A stretch of DNA of 64,000 bases from Staphylococcus haemolyticus (GCF_006094395.1 NZ_CP035291.1:1674001-1738000), one strand, 5' to 3'; shown: positions 11,811-24,128, numbered from the stretch's first letter. Notes: generated by a model from the sequence alone, not told the origin. Numbers and translations: made by a program.

Positions 11811-12246
11811 TATGGCCTCCTAATACTGCATTACTAAATAGAACTTGCTTCTTTTACTGGATGAAAAATACAATTCAATGAAAATAATACCTAATATTTT
11901 AACTTAAAATATATAAAATTTTATCAGTCTTTGTATGTATATTGCAATTTATTAACTTCTAAAGTAGTACTTTAAAGTAGTGTCTTAGAAATTGGGTTCA
12001 TTATTTCACTTAAGTCGAGATGCTTGCTTAAAAGTTTCACAACTATGTTTTGTTATCTATTTTAGAACGCCTTACACAAGTACAGTTGCACTCAAGTTTA
12101 ATAAAGTTATACATCTTAATTCAAACATAAAAAAAGAAAAGGCAATTTCTATAATATATTCATAGAAATTGTCTTTCTCTCACTAATTCTAAAGCTATTA
12201 ATCGTAGATTATATTTAGCTTAAAATTAATACTAATTTTTCGTCAT
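11811..12246. other. Intergenic stretch without a gene
   Basis: AT-rich gap between the SDR gene and the VOC gene. It holds the SDR terminator (12127-12178) and presumably the VOC promoter, which I could not place with confidence. No reading frame with a ribosome site was found. Confidence 0.6.
12127..12178 (-). terminator. Intrinsic terminator after the SDR gene
   Basis: A long stem on the minus strand pairs GACAATTTCTAT with ATAGAAATTGCC across a 9-nt AT-rich loop and is followed by TTTTCTTTTTTTATG. Confidence 0.9.
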
Positions 12247-13752
12247 TTAAGCTTTAATCAAATGATAAATTTTTGATCCAACATATGCACCTATAACTGC
12301 TCCTGTAGTCATCGCGATTGTACTAAACAATTGATCACTTTGTGTTGTCGCTTCTTTATCTTTGTCTGCAAGATTATTCATATGATTAACAAATAATTCC
12401 ATTACAGATTTATGGATATTAGCCTGTGTAAACTTATAAACAGACCAAGGTAACGTCGGTTCATATTCTTGTAGTGCAATAATAGCTTCATTTGAATCCA
12501 AGATGCGTCTAAATTCAAATCTAGCATTACCACCATTATTAGATAATGCTAAATTACCACCTACGATTTTATAAACAATCATATCTTTAGAAGAATCTTG
12601 CATATCACGCTCCATTTTCAAAATAAATTGATTAGTAAATGGCAAACTAATATTAAATTCATTTTCATTTATAGTTCCATTAATTAAATGTAACGTAATA
12701 TTATTTATAAACTTCGCATATGTTTTTGAGACATCTTCCATTGAATAATTTTCTGGAATTCTAAAGCGTGATATTGCTCTAACATCTTTAATTTGTTCTT
12801 TACTATTAGAACTAGATGATTTTTTTGATTTGTTTTGATTTTCATTCATTTCATTTTCTTCATCTAGCGCTTGTTGCACACTTTCTTCATACGTCATCTC
12901 TCCAATAGAAATATCAGGATGCGTGCGCTCTGGTTGTGGAATCATATCATGAACTAAACTATTCATAAGTGGGTAGACCATTTCTTTAGGTACTTTTGAA
13001 ATGAGTTGTACCCAATATCTACTTACCCAAATAGGTATAATTGGTAAATCAACGATTGGTAAACGCTTATTTAGCACTACTGCTGTACGTTGTATTAATT
13101 CTTTATAATTCATAATTTCAGGACCTGTTATGTCAAAAGACTCATTATGTTGTGGTGTTCGCTCTACTAGTAATGCCAGTTTATTAATTACATCATTAAT
13201 TGATACTGGTGCTATCATATTGTATGCCCAACTAGGTAATACCATACCAGGCAATCGTTCAACTAAACGTTTTAAAATAGGATAAGAACTTCCCTTAGCC
13301 CCAATAATTAATCCAGCTCTTAATGTACTTACAGGTATACCATAAGAACCTAAAATTTTTTCACATTCCAAACGACTACGTAAATGAGCAGATAGTTTAT
13401 CTTCATTTGGAATTAAACCACTCATAAATACAATATGTCTAACGCCTTGTTTCTTTGCAGCTCTCGCAAAATTATCTGCTAATAAAGCATCCATATCTTC
13501 AAAGTTTGCTTGCGTTAACTTGGCGTTTGGCATCATAGAATGGACAAGGTAAATTGCAGTATCTACCCCTTCCATTACTTCTGTTATCTCATCTAAATCA
13601 AATAAATCAGCAGCTTTCCAAGTAACATTCTCTTCATTTTCTTTGTTACTAGTATTTCTTGAAGTTGCTATAATATCATGATGTATTTTTAATTGATCTT
13701 TTAAATGTCCTCCAATATAACCCGATGCACCTGTTAATAAGATTTTACTCAT
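12247..13752 (-). CDS. SDR-type NAD(P)-dependent epimerase/oxidoreductase with C-terminal membrane anchor
   Basis: A 501-residue protein. The first 290 or so residues are an atypical short-chain dehydrogenase with the Rossmann loop TGASGYIGGHL at residues 8-18, an AIYLVHSM strand and the FMSGLIPNEDKLSAHLRSR region. A charged linker rich in Asn, Lys and Ser follows (about 300-320), then a roughly 150-residue domain I cannot name. A final hydrophobic segment, TTGAVIGAYVGSKIYHLI, probably tethers it to the membrane. Similar proteins are annotated as NAD-dependent epimerases or YtfG/NmrA-like; the substrate is unknown. It stands alone between terminators. Confidence 0.75.
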   Translation of the reverse strand: MSKILLTGASGYIGGHLKDQLKIHHDIIATSRNTSNKENEENVTWKAADLFDLDEITEVMEGVDTAIYLVHSMMPNAKLTQANFEDMDALLADNFARAAKKQGVRHIVFMSGLIPNEDKLSAHLRSRLECEKILGSYGIPVSTLRAGLIIGAKGSSYPILKRLVERLPGMVLPSWAYNMIAPVSINDVINKLALLVERTPQHNESFDITGPEIMNYKELIQRTAVVLNKRLPIVDLPIIPIWVSRYWVQLISKVPKEMVYPLMNSLVHDMIPQPERTHPDISIGEMTYEESVQQALDEENEMNENQNKSKKSSSSNSKEQIKDVRAISRFRIPENYSMEDVSKTYAKFINNITLHLINGTINENEFNISLPFTNQFILKMERDMQDSSKDMIVYKIVGGNLALSNNGGNARFEFRRILDSNEAIIALQEYEPTLPWSVYKFTQANIHKSVMELFVNHMNNLADKDKEATTQSDQLFSTIAMTTGAVIGAYVGSKIYHLIKA

Positions 13753-14110
13753 GATTCACCTCTATTTATTAAATAGTCGAATAATCTTGATTTAATGAAT
13801 ATATCTATTTAAATAGCCTTTTATTAAAAAGTGAAACATTGCATATCGTCATTGTTTTTACTTATAAATTATATTGTAAATACAAAAAGAGAGTCGGACA
13901 GAATTCTTCTCAAATTCGTTGTCCAACTCCCAACTTGCTTTGCTTGTAGAATTTCTTTATGAAATTTTCTTTATTAGGGCCAGCTCACAAAGATGACTAG
14001 AACTGAGAAAAGCTTGATTGAAGCGTTTTATCTGTTCAGTCAGCTACAGTAAATTGCAAAATAGGATTATTATATTATTTATGTCCCATGTGTTTTCAAT
14101 AATTTATTTA
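13753..14110. other. Intergenic stretch between ileS and the SDR gene
   Basis: No gene. It holds a dispersed-type repeat unit with a terminator hairpin (13883-14030) and the SDR promoter region. The remainder is AT-rich and unremarkable. Confidence 0.6.
13883..14030 (-). repeat. Staphylococcal intergenic repeat unit containing the ileS terminator
   Basis: The unit has a hairpin with GAGTTGGACA and TGTCCGACTC arms (13891-13929) followed on the minus strand by TCTTTTT, so it can terminate ileS transcription. The adjacent stretch CCCAACTTGCTTTGCTTGTA with later GAATTTC and GGGCC elements resembles the dispersed S. aureus intergenic repeat whose core reads CCCAACTTGCATTG...TAGAA...GGGGCC. The similarity is from memory; other copies lie outside the window. 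Confidence 0.6.
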
Positions 14111-16861
14111 TTAAACTAAAGTTTTAACTACTTCTTGGCATCGTGGACATAAGTGTTCTAATTCACCTACTGAACCTAATTCTTCAGTATAGTTCCAACA
14201 TCTTTCACATTTTTCACCTACTGCATGGTCAATTCTAATATCACCATGTTGATAAGCCTCTGCATTGTCTACAGAATCTGAAACTTCAACTTGTGAAACA
14301 ATGAATAATTGTTGTAAATCTTCAAATTGTTGTAAGAACTCTGCAGCTTTAAAGTTGTCGTTATTACCAATTACAACTTTTGCTTCAAGAGACTTACCAA
14401 TAACTTTATTATTACGTGCAACTTCTAACGCACGGTTTACATCATCACGTAATGCCATGAATTGATTCCATTTGTCAAGCAATGCTTGATCAACTTCAAC
14501 TACCTTAGGCATGTCAGCTAAATGAACACTTTCTTCTTTTACATGCGGTGTGTGTGTCCAAACTTCTTCAGCTGTGTGAACTAAAATAGGTGCTAATAAT
14601 TTAGTCATATCAACTAAGATTTGGTATAGAACAGTTTGCATACTACGACGTTTATGCGCATTTTTCTCTTCAATATAAAGAATATCTTTACCGTAATCTA
14701 AGTAGAAATTACTCAATTCAACATTTATAAAGTTTTGTACTTCTTGATAAATATTTAAATAATCAAAGTTATCATAATGTTCAATTGTGCTAGCAGTAAA
14801 CTCACGTAAACGATTTAGTAAATAACGATCGACTTCAAGTAATTCTGCTTCAGGAATTACATCAGTATCAGGATTAAAATCGTTAATATTACCAAGCATA
14901 AATCTTAAAGTATTTCTAATTTTACGATAAACATCAGAAGTTTGTTTTAAGATTTCATCCGAAATACGAACGTCTGCTAAATAATCAGTACTGCTTACCC
15001 ATAAACGTGCAATGTCAGCACCTTTTTGTTTTACAACTTGGTCAGGAACAATAACATTACCTAGTGATTTACTCATTTTCTTACCTTCACCGTCCATTAC
15101 AAAGCCGTGTGATAATAAGAATTTATAAGGCGCTTGACCTCTAGTTGCTACAGCAGTTGTAATTGAAGAGTTAAACCAACCACGATATTGGTCACTACCT
15201 TCAAAATATAGATCAGCTGGGAAACTTAATTCTGGACGATTTTCTAATACACCACGATGTGACGAACCAGAGTCAAACCAAACATCCATAATGTCCATTT
15301 CTTTTGTAAAAGTACCATTTGGACTACCAGGGTGTGTAAAGCCTTCAGGTAATAAGTCTTTTGCTTCTCTTTCAAACCAAATATTTGAACCATGCTCTTC
15401 AAATAAATCAGCTACGTGGTTAACTGTTTCTTTCGTCATAATGATATCGCCATTCTCGGCATAGAATACAGGTAGTGGAACTCCCCATACACGTTGACGA
15501 GAAATAACCCATTCTCCACGATCACGGATCATATTGTAAATACGTGTTTTACCCCAATCCACTTTGAAATCTGTTTCTTCAATAGCATCTAAAATATCTT
15601 GTCTTACTTTATTAATAGAGGCAAACCATTGTGGTGTAGCACGGAAGATAACTGGTTTCTTAGTACGCCAATCATGAGGGTAACTATGTGTAATAAAGTT
15701 TAATTTTAATAAAGCGTCTTTTTCAGTTAATAAGTCAGTAACTGCTTTGTTAGCTTTATCATAAAACATACCTTCAAATTGTCCACCTTCTTCAGTAAAC
15801 ACACCTTTATCATCTAAAGGACTAATAACTGGTAAATCATATTTTTGCCCAACGATATAGTCATCTTCACCATGACCAGGAGCGGTATGAACACAACCTG
15901 TACCAGCATCAGTTGTAACATGATTACCATTAATTACAAGTGAGATTCTATCTAAGAAAGGATGTTGCGCTTCAACATACTCTAACTCTTTACCTGTAAA
16001 TTCTTTTTCTAATTGAATGGCATCTTTATCCCATTCTAAAGCTTCTGCTACATCTTCAGATAATGCTTGTGCGATAATATATTTCTTGCCATTCACATTA
16101 TATTGACCATATTTTAAATCAGGATGAACTGTAATTGCTACGTTAGATGGAATAGTCCATGGAGTAGTTGTCCAAATAATGAATTGAGCATCCTGATCTA
16201 CTACACCTTTAGTATCTTTCACGTCAAATGCTACATAGATAGATGCTGAACGTTTATCATGATATTCAATTTCAGCTTCGGCTAAAGACGATTCACTTGA
16301 CGGTGACCAATAAACTGGTTTCTTACCTTTATAAATTAATCCTTTATCCGCCATCTCACCAAATAAACGAATTTGAGCAGCTTCATATTCAGGTTTAAGC
16401 GTGATATAAGGATCATTAAAATCTCCTCGTACACCAAGACGTTTAAAGTCTTTCTTTTGTAATTCGATTTGTTCTAACGCAAATTCCTTACATTTTTCTC
16501 TAAATTCAGCAATTGACATTTTTTTGCGATCTACGCCCTTTTTAGTCAAAGCTTGTTCAATTGGTAAGCCATGTGTATCCCAACCTGGAACGTATGGTGC
16601 GTAAAAACCTTGCATCGTTTTATAACGTACAATAATATCCTTAATGATTTTGTTTAACGCATGCCCCATATGCAAATTACCATTCGCATACGGTGGTCCA
16701 TCATGTAAGATGTAAGATTGGTTACCTTTATTTTTTTCTAATGCTTTTTGGTATTGATTGTTAGCTTCCCATTGTTCTTGGATTTGCGGTTCTTTATTTG
16801 GCAATCCACCACGCATAGGAAAGTCAGTCTTTGGCATTAATAAAGTATCTTTATAGTTCAT
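14111..16861 (-). CDS. ileS: Isoleucyl-tRNA synthetase
   Basis: Charges tRNA-Ile. The class I signature motifs are present: HMGH in [12 protein letters not shown] and KMSKS in [12 protein letters not shown]. The editing domain includes the [10 protein letters not shown] region, and the C-terminus has a zinc site formed by CERCW and CPRC. I place the start at the ATG of [11 protein letters not shown], which follows AAGGAG by 11 nt; the longer frame begins with a GTG that lies directly on that ribosome site. This gives 916 residues, matching the S. aureus housekeeping enzyme of about 917. It is not the mupirocin-resistant MupA type. Confidence 0.97.
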   Translation of the reverse strand: MNYKDTLLMPKTDFPMRGGLPNKEPQIQEQWEANNQYQKALEKNKGNQSYILHDGPPYANGNLHMGHALNKIIKDIIVRYKTMQGFYAPYVPGWDTHGLPIEQALTKKGVDRKKMSIAEFREKCKEFALEQIELQKKDFKRLGVRGDFNDPYITLKPEYEAAQIRLFGEMADKGLIYKGKKPVYWSPSSESSLAEAEIEYHDKRSASIYVAFDVKDTKGVVDQDAQFIIWTTTPWTIPSNVAITVHPDLKYGQYNVNGKKYIIAQALSEDVAEALEWDKDAIQLEKEFTGKELEYVEAQHPFLDRISLVINGNHVTTDAGTGCVHTAPGHGEDDYIVGQKYDLPVISPLDDKGVFTEEGGQFEGMFYDKANKAVTDLLTEKDALLKLNFITHSYPHDWRTKKPVIFRATPQWFASINKVRQDILDAIEETDFKVDWGKTRIYNMIRDRGEWVISRQRVWGVPLPVFYAENGDIIMTKETVNHVADLFEEHGSNIWFEREAKDLLPEGFTHPGSPNGTFTKEMDIMDVWFDSGSSHRGVLENRPELSFPADLYFEGSDQYRGWFNSSITTAVATRGQAPYKFLLSHGFVMDGEGKKMSKSLGNVIVPDQVVKQKGADIARLWVSSTDYLADVRISDEILKQTSDVYRKIRNTLRFMLGNINDFNPDTDVIPEAELLEVDRYLLNRLREFTASTIEHYDNFDYLNIYQEVQNFINVELSNFYLDYGKDILYIEEKNAHKRRSMQTVLYQILVDMTKLLAPILVHTAEEVWTHTPHVKEESVHLADMPKVVEVDQALLDKWNQFMALRDDVNRALEVARNNKVIGKSLEAKVVIGNNDNFKAAEFLQQFEDLQQLFIVSQVEVSDSVDNAEAYQHGDIRIDHAVGEKCERCWNYTEELGSVGELEHLCPRCQEVVKTLV

Positions 16862-16873
16862 AATTGATTTCAC

Positions 16874-17085
16874 TCCTTAAATGTAAAAGAACTCTAAGTT
16901 CAATTAAAAAGGGACGGAATTACCGCGGTACCACCCTTGTTAACTCAACTTAGAGTTCTCTCATATATAATATTACTTTGTAAAAATCAGTGATATAAGA
17001 GATAGACTTTTATTAGGCTTTCACCAACCCTAATTCGCTGTAAAAAGTTTATTATCTCCTACTTGTCTGACTTATTTTATAACAA
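16874..17085 (-). promoter_or_regulatory. T-box leader of ileS
   Basis: The minus strand contains the diagnostic T-box sequence AGGGTGGTACCGCG (16925-16938), an intrinsic terminator whose stem includes it (AGGGTGG with CCGTCCCT, then TTTTT), and a structured leader of about 150 nt before it. Uncharged tRNA-Ile should pair with the specifier loop and the T-box to stabilise the antiterminator. An inverted repeat, AACTCTAAGTT and AACTTAGAGTT, also flanks the T-box and terminator. I did not fold stem I to locate the Ile specifier codon. Confidence 0.92.
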
Positions 17086-17778
17086 TTATTTATTTGATGT
17101 TGATTCGCTTTGACTCACGCTTGATTGTGAAGTAACGTTCTCACTTGTACTAGTTGCGTCACTTGTACTTAGTGAATTTGTTTTACTGTTATTACTCTCG
17201 CTTGCAAGCACGCTTTCAGATTGTTGAGATTGAGCGCTAAGTTGTTCTTCAGGTGTAATGTCTTGGCTATTTAAATGTTGGAAATTTTCTTGTGTGACTT
17301 TTTCTGCATCGATATCATAGTTTAATAAATAATCCCAATCATCATTTTTAAGTAAATCTAATTGAGCTTCAACTAGCATGCGGAAACGTGATCTGAATAT
17401 TTTAGATTGACGTTTCATATCTTCAGTTTGGAATGATAAATGACGTGCTTTTTCGATAGCGTCATTAACAATTAAATCTGCTTGTGCTTGAGCTTTACTG
17501 ATAACAGCTTCAGCTTCTTTATTAGCAGCCAATTTAGTCTCTTCTCCAGCTTGTTGAGCTTGAACAAGGGCATCACTTACTGATTGATGAACTTGTTGAT
17601 AAGATTTAATATTAGTATCTCTCTCTTCAATTACTTTTTCAAGCTGTTTTTTTTCTTCTTTTAAACGTTCAATTTCATTACTTAATTGATTTAAGTAATC
17701 ACTTACTTCAGCTGGTTCTAAACCATTTTTCACTTTTGTAAATTCTTTATTTTTAATTTCACTAGGTGTAAAAGGCAT
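17086..17778 (-). CDS. divIVA: Cell division / polarity protein DivIVA
   Basis: The N-terminal membrane-binding domain starts PFTPSEIKNKEFTKVKNGL and is followed by heptad-rich coiled coil to about residue 160. A Ser/Gln/Thr-rich tail (residues 180-230) makes the protein longer than the S. aureus version of about 205 residues. DivIVA recognises curved membrane at the septum and acts as a scaffold there. It closes the ylmD-ylmE-sepF-yggT-ylmH-divIVA set, the usual Gram-positive order, and lies just upstream of the ileS T-box. Confidence 0.95.
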   Translation of the reverse strand: MPFTPSEIKNKEFTKVKNGLEPAEVSDYLNQLSNEIERLKEEKKQLEKVIEERDTNIKSYQQVHQSVSDALVQAQQAGEETKLAANKEAEAVISKAQAQADLIVNDAIEKARHLSFQTEDMKRQSKIFRSRFRMLVEAQLDLLKNDDWDYLLNYDIDAEKVTQENFQHLNSQDITPEEQLSAQSQQSESVLASESNNSKTNSLSTSDATSTSENVTSQSSVSQSESTSNK

Positions 17779-17820
17779 CCTACATCCTCCTTAAATCAAC
17801 ATTAAATTGACTTATATTTA

Positions 17821-18591
17821 TTACTTAAATAGCGTTCGATAATTTATGTGTATTTTGTCTTTTTTAGTCCTACCACCTATATCAATGATTTGAGCTCTTC
17901 CAAATCCTTGAATAGATAATAAATCATTAGTTTGAACTTGAAAATCTGGTGAATCAATAATTGTGTGATTAACTTTCACACGCTTCTTTTCAATTAATTG
18001 TTTTGCTATTGTTCGAGATTTATGAATCATTTCTTTTAAAACGACGTCTAATCTCAATGCACTTACAGTACTACCTTGAATTTTCCAATTCTCTACTGAT
18101 TGTATCATATCTTTAAATGGAATAGAATTAAGTTTAACTGTAGCACCTTTTATCTTTGTTAATTCCAACATAATATACGATTCTAATTGCTTTGTCAAAA
18201 CAAATTGAATACTGTCACCGACAATAATATCACCAACTTGTTCCCTTTCTATTCCTAATGACATAAGTGTTCCTAGGACATGTTGATGTTGTATATTAAC
18301 AAACTTCTCTGGATAGTTGATTTGAATTAATACTTCTTCAAAGTCAGCTTCCCCAGGTTCAAAATAATTAGGGGCAATGAGACCTCGTTTTCTCTCTGCG
18401 TTATCTCCACCAAAAAAAGTCACTTCCATATCTTCATAACTACCTGATATGACTTCAAGTATATATTGTCCTCTCGGATCAAGAAAGTTTGTCAGAATTG
18501 GCGCATACTGCTGTTCAACTTGATCACACTTATCTATTAATTGATCTATTAATCCTTGCTCTTCGTCTCTAAAATGCTGATAAATATCGAT
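17821..18591 (-). CDS. ylmH: S4-domain RNA-binding protein YlmH
   Basis: YlmH family proteins bind RNA through a C-terminal S4 domain (here about the last 75 residues, SALRLDVVLKEMIHKSRTIA onward) and have been linked to rescue of stalled ribosomes. The frame is open to an ATG at 18675, which has no ribosome site and would add 28 unusual residues. A good site, AGAGGTG, sits 7 nt before an ATC at 18589-18591 (IDIYQHF). Starting there gives 256 residues, the size of B. subtilis YlmH (257). I therefore infer a non-AUG start (ATC or the ATA before it). A start further upstream remains possible. Confidence 0.85.
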   Translation of the reverse strand: MDIYQHFRDEEQGLIDQLIDKCDQVEQQYAPILTNFLDPRGQYILEVISGSYEDMEVTFFGGDNAERKRGLIAPNYFEPGEADFEEVLIQINYPEKFVNIQHQHVLGTLMSLGIEREQVGDIIVGDSIQFVLTKQLESYIMLELTKIKGATVKLNSIPFKDMIQSVENWKIQGSTVSALRLDVVLKEMIHKSRTIAKQLIEKKRVKVNHTIIDSPDFQVQTNDLLSIQGFGRAQIIDIGGRTKKDKIHINYRTLFK

Positions 18592-18681
18592 TATCTTACA
18601 CCTCTCTGATTCTAAATTAAATGATAAAAGAGGTTGAAACAACCTCATGTATTGTCTCAGCCTCTTAAACGCCATATATTA

Positions 18682-18972
18682 TTACATTAAATGAACTATT
18701 ATCATATTAAAGATGCTTCTTAACCCAGCTTGGAATAATACAAGTACAAACAAAGCTACAAGTGAAGAAATATCAATCATTCCTATTGGTGGAATAATCT
18801 TTCGAAATGGTTCTAAAAATGGTTCATATAATTTACCAAGTATTTCACCGAACTTAGATTCTCTAATATTAGGTACCCAAGATGTAAAGAAATAAATAAT
18901 CATTCCAAAGTAATATATTTGAACTAGAAAAATTATAAAATTAAAAATGGTAGCTAGTAAACCTACATCCAT
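18682..18972 (-). CDS. YggT/YlmG family membrane protein
   Basis: A 96-residue protein with two strongly hydrophobic segments (about residues 5-30 and 65-90) separated by the family motif LGKLYEPFLEPFRKIIPP. YggT/YlmG proteins are conserved beside division genes in Gram-positives and may help septum or membrane organisation, but their biochemical role is not settled. The gene lies 12 bp after sepF and just before ylmH in the same direction. Confidence 0.93.
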   Translation of the reverse strand: MDVGLLATIFNFIIFLVQIYYFGMIIYFFTSWVPNIRESKFGEILGKLYEPFLEPFRKIIPPIGMIDISSLVALFVLVLFQAGLRSIFNMIIVHLM

Positions 18973-18984
18973 ATAATGTTCTCC

Positions 18985-19587
18985 TTATTCGTAGTGTTGC
19001 GATTCCATTTGTTCAATATGATCTGTAATACTTCCCGCAACTTCTACATTATCAGGTGTACAAAGGAATATGTCAGTACCTACGCGTTGAATATCTCCAC
19101 CAATCGCATAAACTGTTCCACTTAAGAAATCAATAATGCGTTTAGCTGAAATTTTATCAATCCGTTGTAAATTCACTAAAGTAGCACGGCGGTTTTTTAA
19201 TTCATCCGCGATATCTTGTGTATCTGAAAATACTCGTGGCTCGAATAAGCACATTTTTGAACTTTCATAACCACTATAACTTTGCGACGTTTGATTCATT
19301 GTAACAACATTTTTGCCGTTTGACTTTGATGGGGGTTGATTCATACGCACATTCCTTTCTTCTGAGTTATAATTTCTTGTTGTTTTCTTTTGTGGTACTG
19401 TTTTCAATTTACTTTGATTACTATATGAACGTTCTGATTGTTGCGGTTGATTCTGTTGAACATTGTTTGTTTCATTTTCTTCATTCTGAACTACACGACG
19501 TTGTCGCTCTTCAGGGCTTTCTACTTCTTCTTCATCATCCATTAGAAAAAAATTATTAAATAAATCTTTAATAGCCACGGGGCTCAC
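18985..19587 (-). CDS. sepF: Cell division protein SepF
   Basis: SepF bundles FtsZ filaments and anchors them to the membrane. The 200 residues have an N-terminal amphipathic region ([14 protein letters not shown]), an acidic and Gln/Ser-rich linker to about residue 105, and the conserved C-terminal SepF domain with [18 protein letters not shown] and the [16 protein letters not shown] segment. It is about 13 residues longer than S. aureus SepF, all in the linker. It lies 2 bp downstream of ylmE. Confidence 0.96.
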   Translation of the reverse strand: MSPVAIKDLFNNFFLMDDEEEVESPEERQRRVVQNEENETNNVQQNQPQQSERSYSNQSKLKTVPQKKTTRNYNSEERNVRMNQPPSKSNGKNVVTMNQTSQSYSGYESSKMCLFEPRVFSDTQDIADELKNRRATLVNLQRIDKISAKRIIDFLSGTVYAIGGDIQRVGTDIFLCTPDNVEVAGSITDHIEQMESQHYE

Positions 19588-19589
19588 TC

Positions 19590-20258
19590 CTATTCTCCTA
19601 CAAGTTTAGTCCCAATTCTTATAAATGAAGCACCTTCTTCTACAGCAATTGCATAATCATTACTCATTCCCATAGATAAATAGTGACATGGTGCATAATC
19701 TAAATTAAGATCTTTAATTTCATCTCGTTTTACTCGTAATTGTTTAAATAACTGTCGAATATATGCAGTGTCTTCTGTATAAGGTGCCATTGTCATTAAT
19801 CCGACAATTTTTATTTTATCATATTGTTGAATTTGTTCTATAAAGTGATTAACTTCATTCAAAGCAATACCATGCTTAGATTCTTCTCCTGAGACATTGA
19901 CTTGTATGAAGCAAGCAATCTCATGATCCGCTCTTTTATTAATTTCCTTAGCTAGACTAAGTCTATCTAGTGCATGTAGGTAATCAATTTCGTTAATGAC
20001 TTCTTTTACTTTTCTAGATTGTAAAGAACCTATAAAGTGCATAGTAACATCGTTAGGCAAAGCAGATTTCTTTTCTAAAAAGCCTTCTAATCTATTTTCA
20101 CCAAAATGTCTAAGTCCAACATCATAAGCTTCTTTAGCACGGTCTATTGTAACATATTTTGTTACTGCAATCACGTTTGGCAAGGTAGACGCTTCACTAT
20201 TTTTAAAGTGTGACTGTATTTCACTTTCAATATTTCTTAAATTTTGTTTTACATCCAT
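19590..20258 (-). CDS. ylmE: PLP homeostasis protein YggS/YlmE family
   Basis: A PLP-binding fold type III protein of 222 residues, with the Lys of the VIAVTKYV motif near residue 33 as the expected cofactor Schiff base and the family motif [12 protein letters not shown]. Family members affect pyridoxal phosphate and amino acid balance and have no firm enzymatic reaction. The position before sepF is the standard Gram-positive context. Confidence 0.93.
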   Translation of the reverse strand: MDVKQNLRNIESEIQSHFKNSEASTLPNVIAVTKYVTIDRAKEAYDVGLRHFGENRLEGFLEKKSALPNDVTMHFIGSLQSRKVKEVINEIDYLHALDRLSLAKEINKRADHEIACFIQVNVSGEESKHGIALNEVNHFIEQIQQYDKIKIVGLMTMAPYTEDTAYIRQLFKQLRVKRDEIKDLNLDYAPCHYLSMGMSNDYAIAVEEGASFIRIGTKLVGE

Positions 20259-20356
20259 ATTCTACTCAACCTCTTCACCATTTGTTAAGTTCAGTTATCA
20301 CTAATAAATACATATGCCTTTAAATATTTATTATTTATATGACTAATCTAATGAGA

Positions 20357-21148
20357 TTATTTTTGGCCTATAAAAGCCAACATTCTACCTGTTTGACCTT
20401 TTTCAACTCGATATGAGAAGAAAAGTGATAAATCCTCTGATGTAGCATAATCAGTTATATATATATTGTCGAATGGTACACCATAATGATTAAGTAATAG
20501 CGCATTAGCACGTTTTAAATCAATACCATGTCGATTCTCTCCACGAGTTTCAATATAATCTTTAACATTAATTGGCAATGTTTCAAACTTCGCTTTAATA
20601 TCATCATTAATTTCATATGTAGTTGATGTAGATGGTCCAATTACAATCTTTAGATCATTATAATCAAAATCAATTTGCTTTAACATTTCACTAACAATTT
20701 GACCATATGTACCTCGCCAGCCAGCATGTGCTAATCCTACATAGTGATGTTTTTCACTATAGAAATAAACTGGTACACAATCAGCGTAGCACATCGTTAA
20801 TAACGTATCAGGTTCATATGTATAAATCCCATCAATACCATACATATCATCTGTTAATGTATCGATGTTAGTTCCACGATGACTTTGCGAAATTTCCATT
20901 ACTCGATTTTCATGAGTTTGAATTGGAAATACCCATTGTGCTCTTACAAACCCAATCGCGTCCGCCAACATTTCTTGGTGTTTAGTAATATTTTCAGGAT
21001 TATCATCCACATATCTTGCCATATTGAATGATGATTCTGGATATAGACTATAGCCACCTTCTCTTGTAGTGAATCCTAATTTAACATGCTTCAAGTCTTG
21101 AGATTCATATTTCAAGTGATGTGGATACTTTACAAATTTCTCTGACAC
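20357..21148 (-). CDS. ylmD: Polyphenol oxidase / purine nucleoside phosphorylase YlmD (YfiH family)
   Basis: The 263 residues show the conserved metal-site blocks of the YfiH/YlmD family: [15 protein letters not shown] and [11 protein letters not shown]. Family members were annotated as laccases, but several have been shown to act as purine nucleoside phosphorylases or adenosine deaminases. The frame starts with GTG at 21146-21148, supported by AAGGTGG 9 nt upstream; no good ATG fits. It follows the ftsZ terminator, so it may have its own promoter in the 21149-21260 stretch. Confidence 0.9.
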
Positions 21149-21260
21149 GAAATCAAACCACCTTAATTAAAAGTTTTATTTTTGTCGATTTTTAAAAAGC
21201 TTACTCTAAAATTGAATATAGCTATATTATATAACAATCTTTACTTTACTTAAAAGTAAA

Positions 21261-21312
21261 TAAAAAAGGGAGAGAACATGAATCCACAAGTGAATTCGCC
21301 GTTCTACTCCCA
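21261..21312 (-). terminator. Intrinsic terminator after ftsZ
   Basis: GGGAGTAGAAC and GTTCTCTCCC arms on the minus strand around a 23-nt loop, followed by TTTTTTATTT. It marks the end of the dcw transcript. Confidence 0.9.
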
Positions 21313-21380
21313 ATTAGGAATGATTAAGACGATAAATACACTTAATCATACAACGAAATATAGACAAAACTTATTTTCAA

Positions 21381-22562
21381 TTAACGTCTAGTTCTTCTAG
21401 AACGTCTTTCTTCTCTATTTCTGATAAAGCTAGGAATATCGTCATCTTTAGTAGTATGACTTCTTTCTGATACACTTTCAGAAGAACGAGAGCTTGATGA
21501 GCTTTGAGAGAATGATTCTTCTCTTGGCGTACTTGTTTGTGTTGAAGTGCTTGAAGTTGCACTTGTTCCGAAACCAGTACTTGAAGCTTTACGTCCTTGT
21601 GAAGTTGGTTTATCTTCAAAACCAGTAGCAATTACAGTTACTACGATTTCATCTTGTAGTTCAGGATTGATAACTGTACCAAAGATCATATTTACATCTT
21701 CATCTGCAGCATCTTGTACGATGTCAGCCGCTTCTTGAGCTTCAAATAATGATAGTGATTCCCCACCAGTGATGTTCATTAACACACCTTGAGCACCAAC
21801 GATTGAAGTTTCAAGTAATGGTGATGAAATTGCTTTTTTAGCTGCTTCAACTGCTCTGTTCTCTCCAGAAGAGACACCAATACCCATTAAAGCAGAACCT
21901 TGGTTAGACATAATTGTTTTAACGTCAGCAAAGTCTAAGTTTACTTCACCTGATACAGCGATTAAGTCAGAGATACCTTGAACACCTTGACGTAATACAT
22001 TATCTGCTTCTTTAAATGCTTCCATCATTGGAGTTGATTTATCAACGATATCTAATAAGCGATCGTTAGGGATAACAATTAGTGTATCTACTGCTGCTTT
22101 CATAGATTCAACACCAGCTGCTGCTTGAGTTGAACGTTTACGTCCTTCAAAACCGAATGGACGTGTTACTACACCAACAGTTAATGCTCCCATTTCTTTA
22201 GCAATCTTAGCTACTACTGGTGCAGCACCTGTACCAGTTCCGCCACCCATACCAGCAGTTACGAATACCATATCTGCACCTTGGATTGCATCTTCAATTT
22301 GTTCACGTGACTCTTCAGCTGCTTTTTTACCAATTTCTGGATTTGCACCAGCACCAAGTCCGCGTGTTAATTTCTCACCAATTTGGATTTTAGATTCTGC
22401 TTTAGATAAGTTTAAAGCTTGTCCGTCTGTATTAATTGCAATAAATTCTACATTGTTCATGCCATGGTCGATCATACGGTTAACAGCGTTGTTACCACCG
22501 CCACCTACACCGATGACTTTTAATGTCGCTAAATGATTAAATCCTTGTTCAAATTCTAACAT
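21381..22562 (-). CDS. ftsZ: Cell division protein FtsZ
   Basis: Tubulin-like GTPase that forms the Z ring. The 393 residues include the nucleotide loop [12 protein letters not shown] (from about residue 19), the tubulin signature GGGTGTG near residue 105, a Ser/Thr-rich linker (320-375), and the conserved C-terminal peptide [15 protein letters not shown] that binds FtsA, SepF and EzrA, followed by a basic end. It directly follows ftsA, and the strong terminator downstream ends the cluster. Confidence 0.98.
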   Translation of the reverse strand: MLEFEQGFNHLATLKVIGVGGGGNNAVNRMIDHGMNNVEFIAINTDGQALNLSKAESKIQIGEKLTRGLGAGANPEIGKKAAEESREQIEDAIQGADMVFVTAGMGGGTGTGAAPVVAKIAKEMGALTVGVVTRPFGFEGRKRSTQAAAGVESMKAAVDTLIVIPNDRLLDIVDKSTPMMEAFKEADNVLRQGVQGISDLIAVSGEVNLDFADVKTIMSNQGSALMGIGVSSGENRAVEAAKKAISSPLLETSIVGAQGVLMNITGGESLSLFEAQEAADIVQDAADEDVNMIFGTVINPELQDEIVVTVIATGFEDKPTSQGRKASSTGFGTSATSSTSTQTSTPREESFSQSSSSSRSSESVSERSHTTKDDDIPSFIRNREERRSRRTRR

Positions 22563-22591
22563 TTATATTTCCTCCTAGTCTTTTTGGCCCA

Positions 22592-24046
<1,455 letters not shown>

Positions 24047-24128
24047 TTACTATTAAAATACACTATGTTTAGTTTACAATACGTCGAAAGGCTTGTGAAC
24101 TATAAACACATATTAATATCGAAATTTT

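Noticed and set aside
18604..18675. 28-residue N-terminal extension of YlmH
   Set aside because: The ATG lacks a ribosome site and the extension would exceed family length; a hairpin with T-tract also lies within it.
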